Of a stretch of 64,000 nucleotides of DNA, positions 55,199 through 63,414 are shown in pieces. The notes beneath the pieces were generated by a model that searched no databases, had not been told where the DNA came from, and worked only from the letters and a program-made list of their open reading frames with translations. Made by a program: the position numbers and the translations under genes. Position 1 is the stretch's first letter, and each line of letters starts with the position of its first letter. Source of the stretch: Bdellovibrionales bacterium (GTDB taxonomy: Bacteria > Bdellovibrionota > UBA1018 > CAIMNF01); assembly GCA_947502835.1 (NCBI GenBank), contig CANNBJ010000006.1:124001-188000 (forward strand), read 5' to 3'.

Positions 55199-56405
55199 GG
55201 ACACTTCCATTCTTCTTTTGGGAATTGCGGTCTTAGGCGGGACCGCCAAGTGGCATCCCGGATTCGGAATCCTCATGAGCGTCCTCTCCGTGGTATATTT
55301 CTGGTGGGCCCACGGGTTCCGGTTTGTTGGCGCGAACCTTCGGATCCTCGGGTTGCTTCTCTCGGGTGTGACCCTATTTTGGTACCTGGGTGGAAACCTT
55401 GGATTCACAGGGATTCAGGGACTGGAGCCGCTCCCGAGCGAGTACGAGTTTGATCCAAGCGAGCTGAGACGCCTGAAAAAATCAAATCGAGTCGCCCTGC
55501 GACTCGCCCTTGACCACCCTCCCACCGAGGAAGAGCGATATCTCCGATTGGGAAGCCAAAAACCCGCTCAGCTTGTCTCGGGAACCGATCATACCTCAAT
55601 CTGGGCGAACAAACATTTGACCGGACTGCCTCTTGCACAAAAAATCCAAACGCTCAGGGAATGGTTTTCGGGGGAATTCCGGTATTCGCTCGACTCGGAG
55701 TGGAGCACCCTTGATTCATTCCTGTTTGAAACCAAACAGGGGTATTGTCAGCATTTTTCATTCTCCGCGCATCAGCTGCTGACCCTGTCCGGAGAAAGAG
55801 TCCAAATGGTGTTCGGGTATTCGGGAGGAAGCTGGAACCCGGTGTTCCGGACGCTTACCTACCTCGACTCGGATGCCCATTCCTGGCTTGAGGTTTGGGA
55901 CGGAAGTGTCAAAAGCATCCAAAGGATTGACCCGACCACTTGGGTCACCCGTATGGATCCGGAATCCCGGGGATTCCCCCATTCGGGAGCGCCCCTCAAG
56001 ATGAGCCTGGGCTTGATCATCGCGTTCGCATGCGGCGTTCTGTTTTTCCTTCTCAGGGACCCGAGGGGCGAGCTTGCCCGGATTCTTGCAACACGCGAAC
56101 CGATTTCAGAGGCCCTGAAACAGGAAGCACTCAAGGAACTCGATCGGGGGGACACGCGATCGGCGAACCGGATCGAGAACATCAGGAATGGGTATGAGAC
56201 GTTGTACTTTTCGGGGCGTTTCGGACGGAGTCCCGTTAGGGCATCGATTTTTTCCCTCCTTCTCCAAGCCCGGATTTTCAGATTTCAATCGAGGCTGCTG
56301 TGTGCACGATTTCGGGAACGGTTTCGGGACCATTTTCTTTCGATTTCCCGTAGCCCAAACCCGGTATTTTTCTTATGCTTGTTCCATGCCACGCTTGTTG
56401 CTTAG
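55188..56405 (+). CDS. Transglutaminase-like membrane protein (TgpA-type)
   Basis: This protein of about 405 residues has N-terminal spans (SILLLGIAVLGGTAKWHPGFGILMSVLSVVYFWW). A transglutaminase-like core follows with the catalytic triad: TKQGYCQHFSFSA (Cys), SDAHSWLEVWDG (His) and RIDPTTWV (Asp). A later span (GLIIAFACGVLFFLL) and a cytosolic tail follow. The start ATG at 55188 is set by GGAGG at 55176-55180. Together with MoxR and the DUF58-like protein it forms the typical three-gene unit. The substrate is unknown. Confidence 0.8.
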   Translation: MPHKDTSILLLGIAVLGGTAKWHPGFGILMSVLSVVYFWWAHGFRFVGANLRILGLLLSGVTLFWYLGGNLGFTGIQGLEPLPSEYEFDPSELRRLKKSNRVALRLALDHPPTEEERYLRLGSQKPAQLVSGTDHTSIWANKHLTGLPLAQKIQTLREWFSGEFRYSLDSEWSTLDSFLFETKQGYCQHFSFSAHQLLTLSGERVQMVFGYSGGSWNPVFRTLTYLDSDAHSWLEVWDGSVKSIQRIDPTTWVTRMDPESRGFPHSGAPLKMSLGLIIAFACGVLFFLLRDPRGELARILATREPISEALKQEALKELDRGDTRSANRIENIRNGYETLYFSGRFGRSPVRASIFSLLLQARIFRFQSRLLCARFRERFRDHFLSISRSPNPVFFLCLFHATLVA

Positions 56406-56922
56406 CTTTCTTGTTCTCTGCTTCTCCATGCTCACCCCTCCTTCCTTTGCTCTCGACTCGCGAGTCCCGGATCGCTTGAATTTTGATTTGCTCCCGGTCG
56501 TGGCGAGCGCCACCCATGTGCGCGGCGCCGGTTTCGGGCTTTCGCTTGAGAAAATCAACCTTGAGGCGGGAACGATCACGGCAATCCAGGGTGATCTTTC
56601 GTTTCCCTTCATGCAAAAGCGGCTTGGAAAAAACTCATTGTTCGGGAGTCCGCCCGACTGGAATGGATCCCTGAACCTTATGGCGGAGGTGAAGCCCACG
56701 GTTTACTTCGGTGGCAAGGTGGGGGCCTCGATGCTGGTTGAGGATGGGCCGGTGGCCTTCATGGCACTCTCGTTTCGGATGATCCCGAAGGATCCGGAAT
56801 CCTGGGGCTTCTTCAACTTCTGCACCAAGCAGCTCGACATGGGGATCTTTGCGAATCGGGAACTGTATGCTGTGATTCGGTTAGGGTTTCAGCTGTACCA
56901 CTATCGGGAGAATGCTCCCTAG
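56386..56922 (+). CDS. Hypothetical exported protein
   Basis: This 178-residue protein has a signal peptide MPRLLLSFLVLCFSMLTPPSFA, cleaved before LDSRV. The rest is beta-rich with no recognised family (FGLSLEKINLEAGTITAIQGDLSF, VKPTVYFGGKVGASMLVED). It overlaps the end of the transglutaminase gene by 20 bases in another frame. It may be a small periplasmic or outer-membrane protein. Confidence 0.55.
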   Translation: MPRLLLSFLVLCFSMLTPPSFALDSRVPDRLNFDLLPVVASATHVRGAGFGLSLEKINLEAGTITAIQGDLSFPFMQKRLGKNSLFGSPPDWNGSLNLMAEVKPTVYFGGKVGASMLVEDGPVAFMALSFRMIPKDPESWGFFNFCTKQLDMGIFANRELYAVIRLGFQLYHYRENAP

Positions 56923-56993
56923 GAATCAGAAACCCCCGGTGTCTGCATTCACAGGCCTCCGAGGGCTTCCCCTGAAAAGTTCAACAGCTTGAT

Positions 56994-57515
56994 TTAAAAC
57001 ACCCAACCAAAATAGAATCCGGGAACTCCGGTTCCGCTTGCGATGCCTTTACCGAACAAAAGGGCATACTCCACTCCAAGCAGAAACCCGATGCTGGTCT
57101 GCCAATCCACTCCGATCAGACCCGAAAAAAGAACCCCGGTTCCGGAAACACCAATTCCGCCCACATCACCAGTTCCAGTCACCGTTCCGCTGATCGAGGA
57201 AGCACCGGCTCCTACAAAGGGGGCAAAGTTCCAATCCAAAAGAAAATACTTGGCGTTCAAACCGATGGTCTTCACATCAATATTGAATCCGCTTCCGCTT
57301 GAACTCACGCTTCCATAACCCGCCGTTACCCTCAATCGGTTGTCAAGGTTGTAGGAGAGGTTGTACCCGAGCAAGGAAACTGCGGGCTCCGAAATCAACC
57401 CAAGGCTGAGCCCGATCTTGTCAACCGATCGGGAGCTGGCCTGGGCCGATGGCACCATTGACACAAGGATGGACGAAAAAATCACAAATGCCGCAACGAA
57501 TTGTTTTTTGTTCAT
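56994..57515 (-). CDS. Small outer-membrane beta-barrel protein
   Basis: This 173-residue protein has the signal peptide MNKKQFVAAFVIFSSILVSMVPSAQA. Eight-strand-like beta segments follow (LLGYNLSYNLDNRLRVTAGYGSV, NAKYFLLDWNFAPFVGAGASS, GFLLGVEYALLFGKG), ending in FYFGWVF with the terminal Phe. It resembles OmpA-type or porin-like small barrels. It is divergent from lexA, with under 100 bases between the start codons. Confidence 0.72.
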   Translation of the reverse strand: MNKKQFVAAFVIFSSILVSMVPSAQASSRSVDKIGLSLGLISEPAVSLLGYNLSYNLDNRLRVTAGYGSVSSSGSGFNIDVKTIGLNAKYFLLDWNFAPFVGAGASSISGTVTGTGDVGGIGVSGTGVLFSGLIGVDWQTSIGFLLGVEYALLFGKGIASGTGVPGFYFGWVF

Positions 57516-57576
57516 CCCTCGACTCTATCGGGAGCCCTGCCCGATCGGCAAGCGGGACGTAAAAAAAATCTTGCAT

Positions 57577-57591
57577 GTTCGTATTTTGTTC
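57577..57591 (+). promoter_or_regulatory. LexA operator, GTTC-N7-GTTC type
   Basis: GTTC-GTATTTT-GTTC is a direct repeat matching the alphaproteobacterial LexA box. It lies 19 bases upstream of the lexA ATG, where it would allow autoregulation. Confidence 0.7.
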
Positions 57592-57610
57592 GGTACCTTT
57601 GGTTCAGGAC

Positions 57611-58333
57611 ATGGAACGGTCGCTTACGCCAAAACAAAAACAGATTCTCGAATGGATTGAGAACTATCTCAAATCCCATCAAACGATGCCCTCACGAAGG
57701 GAAATCGCAAGCGGAATCGGCCTCTCCTCGCCTGCAACCATACAGCAGCACATTGAAGCGCTCGAAAAAAAAGGATTCTTAAAACGAGGGGAAACCCGTG
57801 AGAGCCGGGCGCTTCAATGGACTGCGCGTTCAAAAAAACATTTTTATGCCAAAATAAAAGCCAGCCCTGCGCGCGATGCCTCCACCCCTGAGGAAACCGA
57901 ATCCCTCTCCTTCAACGGAGAGACGATTCCCCTCATCGGGACCATCGCCGCAGGGTATCCCATCGAGGTCTATCCCGATCCAAGACCCGTTCGCATCCCG
58001 GGAGAATGGTTTCAAGGCTCAAACGGACGCAGTTCCGGAATCCGAGCCGAGGATCATTTTGTTCTCTCGGTCCGCGGGGACTCAATGATCGACGATGGCA
58101 TTTTCCCGAATGACTGGGTGGTTCTCAGGCGAACCCATCAAGCCAAACCCGGAGAAACCGTGGCCGCTCTTTTAAACGGTGAGGCCACCCTGAAGCGATT
58201 GCAAAAAACGAAAGTCGGGTACGCACTTCTGCCTGCCAACCCCAAATACCCAATCATTCAAGTCAATGAGGGGGATCGCTTTGAGATTCAAGGGGTTTTG
58301 GTGGGCCTGATCCGGAATTACTCGAAATCCTGA
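57611..58333 (+). CDS. lexA: LexA SOS repressor
   Basis: This 240-residue repressor has an N-terminal winged helix (LTPKQKQILEWIENYLKSH, MPSRREIASGIGLSSPATIQQHIEALEKKGFL). The self-cleavage Ala-Gly bond is in TIAAGYP near 112, the catalytic Ser is in RGDSMIDDGI near 156, and the catalytic Lys is in ATLKRL near 194. It is longer than E. coli LexA through a charged linker. ATG at 57611 follows AGGA and gives the family N-terminus. Confidence 0.95.
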   Translation: MERSLTPKQKQILEWIENYLKSHQTMPSRREIASGIGLSSPATIQQHIEALEKKGFLKRGETRESRALQWTARSKKHFYAKIKASPARDASTPEETESLSFNGETIPLIGTIAAGYPIEVYPDPRPVRIPGEWFQGSNGRSSGIRAEDHFVLSVRGDSMIDDGIFPNDWVVLRRTHQAKPGETVAALLNGEATLKRLQKTKVGYALLPANPKYPIIQVNEGDRFEIQGVLVGLIRNYSKS

Positions 58334-58402
58334 TCTGTTTTCTAGGTCGACATTCGAACCAATCCACATCATACTGCCGCTCACAAGGATCAGTCGGGAC
58401 GC

Positions 58403-59620
58403 ATGGCACAATCAAAGGCACTCATCGCGATTTTCTTCATCGTCTTCGTGGACATCCTGGCCTTCACTCTCGTCCTCCCGTACCTTCCTTTTTTTGCCGA
58501 ACACTTCGGAGCATCCCCCACCCAGGTGGGCCTGATCCTGACGAGCTTCTCTCTTTGCCAATTTCTTGCAGGCCCCGTGCTTGGACGCATGTCCGACACC
58601 ATGGGGCGAAAACCCATCCTGATCTTGAGCCAGATCGGAACCTGTTTTGGATTTGTGATCCTGGGCCTGGCCCAGAATCTTTGGATGGTCTACTTGGCAC
58701 GCGTTCTGGACGGGATTACGGCCGGAAATATCACCGTGGCCCAGGCCGCAATCTCGGACATCACAAAACCTGCCGAGCGGGCGAAGGCGTTTTCGCTGAT
58801 CGGCGTTTCTTTTGGCCTTGGGTTCTTTGTTGGTCCGGCAATCTCGGCATTCTTGTCACACTTTGGTCCCCAAGCTCCGGCCTGGGGTGCGGCCTTTCTT
58901 TCTTTTTGCAGCATCCTCTCCACCATCTTTCTCTTTCAGGAACCACCCCACATCCATGAAACCAAGCAGCCCTTCAAAATCAAAAGGAGCGATCTTGCAC
59001 TTGCCTTCGATTTCAAGCCGATCCTTCGCTATTTGAAGCACGAAAAGATCCGGCCGTTGATGGCTCAATTCTTCTTTTTCAATCTTTCCTTCTCGGCCCA
59101 CATCTCCTGCTTTGCCCTTTTTGCAGAGAGAAGGCTTTTGTGGAACGGGGAGCCTTTTGGCGCGAAGGAAGTCGGCTACCTCTACGCGTATCTTGGCTTC
59201 ATCGGAATTGCCGTGCGCAGCTGGGTGATCTCGGCCCTGATCAAGAAATTCGGGGAAAGAGGCACTTCCCGAATCGGATTCATCGCACAATCACTCGGGT
59301 TCGGCGGATATTTTTTCGTGGATTCCATTCAGGGCGCCCTCGTGGCCTCGACCATTTCGAGCATCGGCTCTGGACTGATCCGCCCCTCTCTTGCCGCCCT
59401 CATGTCGCACGCAGCAGACTCCAAGGAACAGGGAGTGGTCTTTGGTGTCGGTCAAAGCCTGGCATCGATCGCATCCATCATCGCGCCCTTCATTGCAGGA
59501 ATGATGATCGGCCATCTCCCCCTTGGCGCGTGGGCTCTTTTCTCGGGCGGTTCGATGCTCCTTGCATTTCTATTCCGCGAGCCGTTTTCGGAACCGAATG
59601 CCGAGCCAGAGCGCGGGTAA
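58403..59620 (+). CDS. MFS transporter, TetA/drug-exporter type
   Basis: This 405-residue 12-span transporter has the MFS motif A in the loop after helix 2 (GRMSDTMGRKPILI), DITKPAERAKAFSLIGVSFGLGFFVGPAI (antiporter motif C region), and a central cytosolic loop rich in charge (PPHIHETKQPFKIK). The family suggests proton-coupled export of a drug or metabolite. Its last 51 bases overlap the convergent anti-sigma gene. Confidence 0.85.
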   Translation: MAQSKALIAIFFIVFVDILAFTLVLPYLPFFAEHFGASPTQVGLILTSFSLCQFLAGPVLGRMSDTMGRKPILILSQIGTCFGFVILGLAQNLWMVYLARVLDGITAGNITVAQAAISDITKPAERAKAFSLIGVSFGLGFFVGPAISAFLSHFGPQAPAWGAAFLSFCSILSTIFLFQEPPHIHETKQPFKIKRSDLALAFDFKPILRYLKHEKIRPLMAQFFFFNLSFSAHISCFALFAERRLLWNGEPFGAKEVGYLYAYLGFIGIAVRSWVISALIKKFGERGTSRIGFIAQSLGFGGYFFVDSIQGALVASTISSIGSGLIRPSLAALMSHAADSKEQGVVFGVGQSLASIASIIAPFIAGMMIGHLPLGAWALFSGGSMLLAFLFREPFSEPNAEPERG

Positions 59621-60112
59621 ACCAACAAAAGCGCAGAACCAAGCCATGACAAACTCTGCATGAAGATGGGGCACACTTTTGTTCCACATGAAGGATCCGA
59701 GTACCAGAGTCGATAAAGATGCTGCGCCGAGGGCCGCATAGGGAAGAATCGGATTCGAACGAATCGCATGAAGATAATCGAGTCCAAGAAAAAAGCGGAC
59801 ATGGATCACATTCAGAAAAACAAAAACCGATCCACAATACGCCCCGCAAACCCAATGGCCGAACTCTGAAACCCAAGCCATGATTCCCTCTCCACCTCCA
59901 AGAGGTCCTATCCCGAACTGAGGACAGATCAAAAGTGTGAGTGCTCCGGAAATCACCTGAACCCTGAGCAGCTCACGCAAAACCTTGAAGAATCCGGGTT
60001 TCATCTGGCGGCGGATCTCAGACTCTGTTTTTGTAAACACATGGCTCGGGACCGATTCTACATTCCCCAAAAAATCGCCAAGCCCTTGCTCTTCCACTTT
60101 CGTTTTTTTCAC
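59570..60112 (-). CDS. Predicted membrane anti-sigma factor
   Basis: This 180-residue protein has a charged cytosolic N-terminus of about 45 residues, then four or five spans. The spans contain Cys and His: LLICPQFGIG, and EFGHWVCGAYCGSVFVFLNVIH. It starts with GTG overlapping the ECF sigma stop (GTGA), the classic sigma/anti-sigma coupling. I do not recognise the family, but context makes it the regulator of the sigma factor. The membrane Cys/His cluster could sense metal or redox state. Confidence 0.68.
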   Translation of the reverse strand: MKKTKVEEQGLGDFLGNVESVPSHVFTKTESEIRRQMKPGFFKVLRELLRVQVISGALTLLICPQFGIGPLGGGEGIMAWVSEFGHWVCGAYCGSVFVFLNVIHVRFFLGLDYLHAIRSNPILPYAALGAASLSTLVLGSFMWNKSVPHLHAEFVMAWFCAFVGLPALWLGIRFRKRLAE

Positions 60113-60657
60113 ACACGCCTCCTCAGCTTTTGCAACAATCGGCTCAACCGCTTCCGGATTGTTTCTTCCCTGACTCCTGCTGCCCTTGCCATTTCCTCAA
60201 AACTTAACTCTTGTTCGTAGCGCTGCTCCAACAACTCCCTCTGATCAGAGGGAAGCTCGGATAGGAACCTCTCCACATCTGAATCCTCCCTCTCCGAATG
60301 ATTCAAAGAAGTCATTGCAGGGGCGACATTTTCCCACTCAAGGGGATCTGTCGGGATCTCGGGGCGGGCCCCGAGCCTACGCATGCGATCCATCCACACT
60401 GACCGAGTGATGGTGTAGATCCATGCCAGGGGATGAAACTTAGGATCATACTGCTCGCGGGAACGGTGGATCTTAAGCCAAGCCTCTTGAAAAACCTCCT
60501 CCGCAATCGATGAATCCGAAATCCGCCGTTTCACAAAGGACCAAACCTTCGGAGACACCCGGGCATAGAATTTCCGAAAGGCTTCTTCGTCTCCCTCTAT
60601 GTAGAGGCGGAACAACTCCCGCTCATCGTTTTTCTGACTTAGCCCGGCCCTTTCCAT
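60109..60657 (-). CDS. ECF RNA polymerase sigma factor
   Basis: This 182-residue extracytoplasmic-function sigma factor has region 2 (DEEAFRKFYARVSPKVWSFVKRRI, SIAEEVFQEAWLKIHRSREQYD, LAWIYTITRSVWMDRMRR) and region 4 (FLSELPSDQRELLEQRYEQELSFEEMARAAGVREETIRKRLSRLLQKLRR). There is no C-terminal extension. It is co-transcribed with the predicted anti-sigma factor and divergent from the cysteine-rich peptide gene, sharing a palindromic promoter that it probably recognises. Confidence 0.92.
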   Translation of the reverse strand: MERAGLSQKNDERELFRLYIEGDEEAFRKFYARVSPKVWSFVKRRISDSSIAEEVFQEAWLKIHRSREQYDPKFHPLAWIYTITRSVWMDRMRRLGARPEIPTDPLEWENVAPAMTSLNHSEREDSDVERFLSELPSDQRELLEQRYEQELSFEEMARAAGVREETIRKRLSRLLQKLRRRV

Positions 60658-60663
60658 ATGGAT

Positions 60664-60720
60664 TTACGCATTCAAACAGAATTTTGTGACCCTGTCACAA
60701 AGAAGTAGCGGGCAACGTAA
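60664..60720. promoter_or_regulatory. Mirror-image divergent ECF promoters around a 19-bp palindrome
   Basis: TTTGTGAC-CCT-GTCACAAA (60683-60701) is a perfect 8-3-8 palindrome. On the plus strand GTCACAA (60694-60700) is followed after exactly 15 bases by CGTAA (60716-60720). On the minus strand GTCACAA (60690-60684) is followed after exactly 15 bases by CGTAA (60668-60664). Both fit an ECF-type -35/-10 pair, close to the known TGTCACA/CGTC class. One serves the cysteine-rich peptide, the other the sigma operon. Confidence 0.75.
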
Positions 60721-60745
60721 AGAAGAGTGAGAGGAGAATTTCATC

Positions 60746-60970
60746 ATGAAGAAATTCAATCAAAGCTGGGTTTACGGGATGATGTTTGCGAATCTATTGG
60801 CTTTTCAGCCGGCGGGAGCCCTTGCCGGGGACTGCGCCTGCGATGAAGCGTGCCAGAAGAAATGTGCGGAGGGAAAAGGCGACTCCTGCACATGCAAGGA
60901 ATGCGAGTGCGCAAAAGGGCACTGCAAACACGGGAAGTGCGCCCATCATCCGAAAAAAGATCAGGAATAG
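60746..60970 (+). CDS. Exported cysteine-rich metallothionein-like peptide
   Basis: This 74-residue protein has an export signal (MKKFNQSWVYGMMFANLLAFQPAGALA, cleaved before GDC). The mature part of about 47 residues has ten Cys and four His, in CAC, CTC, CEC and HCKHGKC patterns, plus many Lys and Glu. It should bind soft or borderline metal ions in the periplasm. It lacks the DUF2282 pattern of bufferins. GAGAGGAG precedes the ATG. It is read from an ECF-type promoter mirrored with that of the sigma/anti-sigma operon and has its own strong terminator. Confidence 0.82.
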   Translation: MKKFNQSWVYGMMFANLLAFQPAGALAGDCACDEACQKKCAEGKGDSCTCKECECAKGHCKHGKCAHHPKKDQE

Positions 60971-61022
60971 CGGCATTGGACAAAGCAGATTGGGCTTTTT
61001 CAGCGGTCTGAAGAAAATGGAG

Positions 61023-61077
61023 AAAGAGGATGGCGCGGAACGGATCTCTCGATCCGACGTTTCCATCCTCTTTTTTT
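61023..61077 (+). terminator. Two-stem terminator of the cysteine-rich peptide gene
   Basis: Outer arms AAAGAGGATGG / CCATCCTCTTT (11 bp, perfect) enclose a second perfect hairpin CGGATC-TCTC-GATCCG (61041-61056). Seven T follow. It starts about 50 bases after the stop codon. Confidence 0.9.
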
Positions 61078-61952
61078 ACCATTCCGTACGTCGGGATTTC
61101 CCCGATACGGCTGATCGGCTTGCATCTCAAAGGAGGCCTTCCCGCGTCCTGAACCGGCTTATCCAGCCTTGATGGTCCATCCGGACAGAACGGGTTTGCC
61201 TGCCTTCTTCGCACCGGTTGACATCAAACCGGCACCGCAACTGAAGTTGCTGCGGGCATGATTGGGGAGTCCGTTCCGTTTACCACTAAAACGAACCCTC
61301 CCACCACGTCCACCACAACTCACCGCAGAGGTCCTCGCGCAAATGCGCTTCACGACCTCATCCGCCACACTCGATCACCACGATCACCGTGTTTCCCGGG
61401 TTGATATACCAGGCTCACCCGAGATGATCAGAGTGCTTCCGTGCCTTGATTCTTCTTCTTCCAAACCGTGTTGTCCTCTCCCGCACCCGAAATCCGGAAG
61501 TCCCGTACCCTGCGGTTCTTGACTTCCAACCCTGGCCTTCGTCAAGTTTCACCCTGACTCGGCTTTTCGAACCGGCCCCTCTCGATCAACGTGGACCGGA
61601 AAGTGCATTCTTCGAGTTTCGCTTTCGCTACAACCCGGTTCTTCAGCTGCATCACGAACGATTCCGTAACGCGTTTCCCCTCCTGCACTCCCGAACCCCG
61701 TCACCGGGCCTCAGGAAAAAGAGGTGCTGCAGTGGCAACCGAAGGATTCCACCGATGGGACTTCAACCCACAAGAAGAAGAACGAGCATCGCTGCCTTCT
61801 CTCCACCACCGGATTTCTCCGGCAGCAAGAGCAGATAAAGCAGGGTTCATGCCACGTTCGTTTGCAGTTTTACTGGAGAAGAGCTGATCGAACATGCCCG
61901 CTCCGGGACGTTTTCGTACATCCGGGGGACAAATGCGGGGCAACGGACCGTT
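61078..61952 (-). other. 875-bp stretch without an intact gene; possible decayed gene
   Basis: No reading frame here has a start, a ribosome-binding site and family similarity. On the minus strand, short protein-like pieces follow one another in shifting frames: SFVMQLKNRVVAKAKLEE, then VKNRRVRDFRISGAGEDNTVW, then IISGEPG or NTVIVVIECGG, and finally an open piece ending GKPVLSGWTIKAG with a TAA at 61159. This looks like a gene broken by several frameshifts. The stretch also holds good hairpins, for example CCGGATTTCTCCGG (61809-61822, GAAA loop on the minus strand), so a structured RNA is the alternative. Confidence 0.35.
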
Positions 61953-62882
61953 TCAGGACTCCGACGAGTCGAGGTCTGCCTCTTCGTCAACCGCAGTCAT
62001 TTTCGCTTCCGGCACATAGTACAGGTAAAAGCCTGCGTAAATTTTGTTGGGATCGCGAATGAGACGTTTGTTGTTTTCCCAGATCATTTTCCACTTGCCC
62101 ATGCTTCCATACACCTTGCTTGAAATCTTTCCCAAGGTGTCACCGAACACGATCAAGTACTGCTCCCCGTTGTGCTCCGTGGCGGATGCGGGAGAGCGTC
62201 CCTGGCCTGCAATCTGAAGAACCGTTCCCGGGGGAACGTTGTTGGGATCCGCGATCTTCGCCTTGTTGAGCGCATAAATTTCGCGCCAACGAAACAAGTC
62301 ACCGTACTGCTCCCAGGAAATCCTCATGAGGGTATCCCCTTTTTGCACGGTGTACGTAGCACCATCGGCACTCGCCACCTCCTGCACCGGAGCGGGCGGA
62401 GCCGCAGGCTCACTGACTTCGGGAGTTGCTGTACCTGTTGCCGCTGCCACTTCGGTCTTCGCTTCAGGAGTGACCACCTTCGGAGTCACATCGACATCGG
62501 CAGGAGGCGGAAGTGCGGACTCGGTTGCCAAATCCAAGGGAGGAAGTTCCTCGACCGGCGGGGGCATTTCGCTTGCCTGGGATGAAGGGGATTCGGTGCT
62601 CGCTACCGGAGCGGCCTCGGTGGATCCTTCGGTTCCCCCGGCCTTGGCAAGCTCCAACTCGGGATTCGCCTCAGTCTCACCCGCAGGAGGAGTCTCGGCT
62701 GCGAGCTCTTCTCCCGGGACCGCATCTGCGGGAGCGGCCTCTTCGCCTTCCGTGGTCGCCACTGTTTCTTCTCCCGTATAATCCCCATCTTCAAGCTCCA
62801 TCGATGAGGTACAGGCACTCAGTGCCACCACAGCAAGGATCGCAAACGGAGTTCCAAAACGATTCGAAAGGTTCTTTTTCAT
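61953..62882 (-). CDS. LysM-domain lipoprotein
   Basis: This protein of about 309 residues has a lipoprotein signal ending in LAVVALSAC. A low-complexity, Pro/Ala/Glu-rich linker of roughly 150 residues follows. The C-terminus has two LysM-type modules: the first YTVQKGDTLMRISWEQYGD (near 187) with NNVPPGTVLQI, the second YLIVFGDTLGKISSKVYGS with DPNKIYAGFYLYYVP. LysM binds peptidoglycan, so it probably ties the outer membrane to the wall. ATG at 62882 is preferred to one three codons upstream. Confidence 0.85.
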   Translation of the reverse strand: MKKNLSNRFGTPFAILAVVALSACTSSMELEDGDYTGEETVATTEGEEAAPADAVPGEELAAETPPAGETEANPELELAKAGGTEGSTEAAPVASTESPSSQASEMPPPVEELPPLDLATESALPPPADVDVTPKVVTPEAKTEVAAATGTATPEVSEPAAPPAPVQEVASADGATYTVQKGDTLMRISWEQYGDLFRWREIYALNKAKIADPNNVPPGTVLQIAGQGRSPASATEHNGEQYLIVFGDTLGKISSKVYGSMGKWKMIWENNKRLIRDPNKIYAGFYLYYVPEAKMTAVDEEADLDSSES

Positions 62883-63098
62883 ACGATTCACCCATTGGCG
62901 TATCGGAAAGCGTCAAAAAAACTTGAGGGAATTTTTTACCCCCCGCTCCCCCCCCTTTGGGCTCAAGCACAGAAATAAACCCGTAAAAACATGGAATCAT
63001 TGGGAAATTGAACGAAAAACTTGCCGCTTGTTTTCCTGAATCAAAAAGGCAAGATTTCCAAGAACCAAACTCATCACCCTAAACCCAAAGGAGCAACC

Positions 63099-63413
63099 AT
63101 GAAGACTCTGCTACCAACACTCTCCCTTATCATCCTCACTGCGTGCGCGACCACCGGCATGAACTCCGGTACCGGAACCGCATTCATCAACATGGAAACC
63201 ACCGAAGCGGTTAGCGTAACCGCTCACAAGCTGGGCACGAAAACAGGAATGGCATGTTCCTCAAACATTCTTGGCGTCTACGCTTCCGGGGATGCCTCGG
63301 TCCACACTGCAGCCAAGGCCGGAGGGATCACCAACATCACCTCCATCGACAAACAATTCACGAACTATGCTTTCGTGTACGGAAAAATGTGCACGATTGT
63401 GACAGGAAACTGA
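63099..63413 (+). CDS. TRL-like family lipoprotein
   Basis: This 104-residue protein has a lipoprotein signal MKTLLPTLSLIILTAC. The TRL-like pattern follows: GTKTGMACSSNILGVYASGDASVHTAAKAGGITNITSID, then FVYGKMCTIVTG. The family is named from a tRNA-associated locus but has no known role. AAAGGAG stands eight bases before the ATG at 63099. The frame stays open 26 codons upstream, but without signal or similarity. Confidence 0.8.
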   Translation: MKTLLPTLSLIILTACATTGMNSGTGTAFINMETTEAVSVTAHKLGTKTGMACSSNILGVYASGDASVHTAAKAGGITNITSIDKQFTNYAFVYGKMCTIVTGN

Positions 63414-63414
63414 T

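Noticed and set aside
61078-61952. RNase P RNA, tmRNA or group II intron in the gene-free stretch
   Set aside because: No GAGGAAAGUCC-type RNase P block, no tmRNA ends or tag frame, and no domain V hairpin of a group II intron could be found on either strand.
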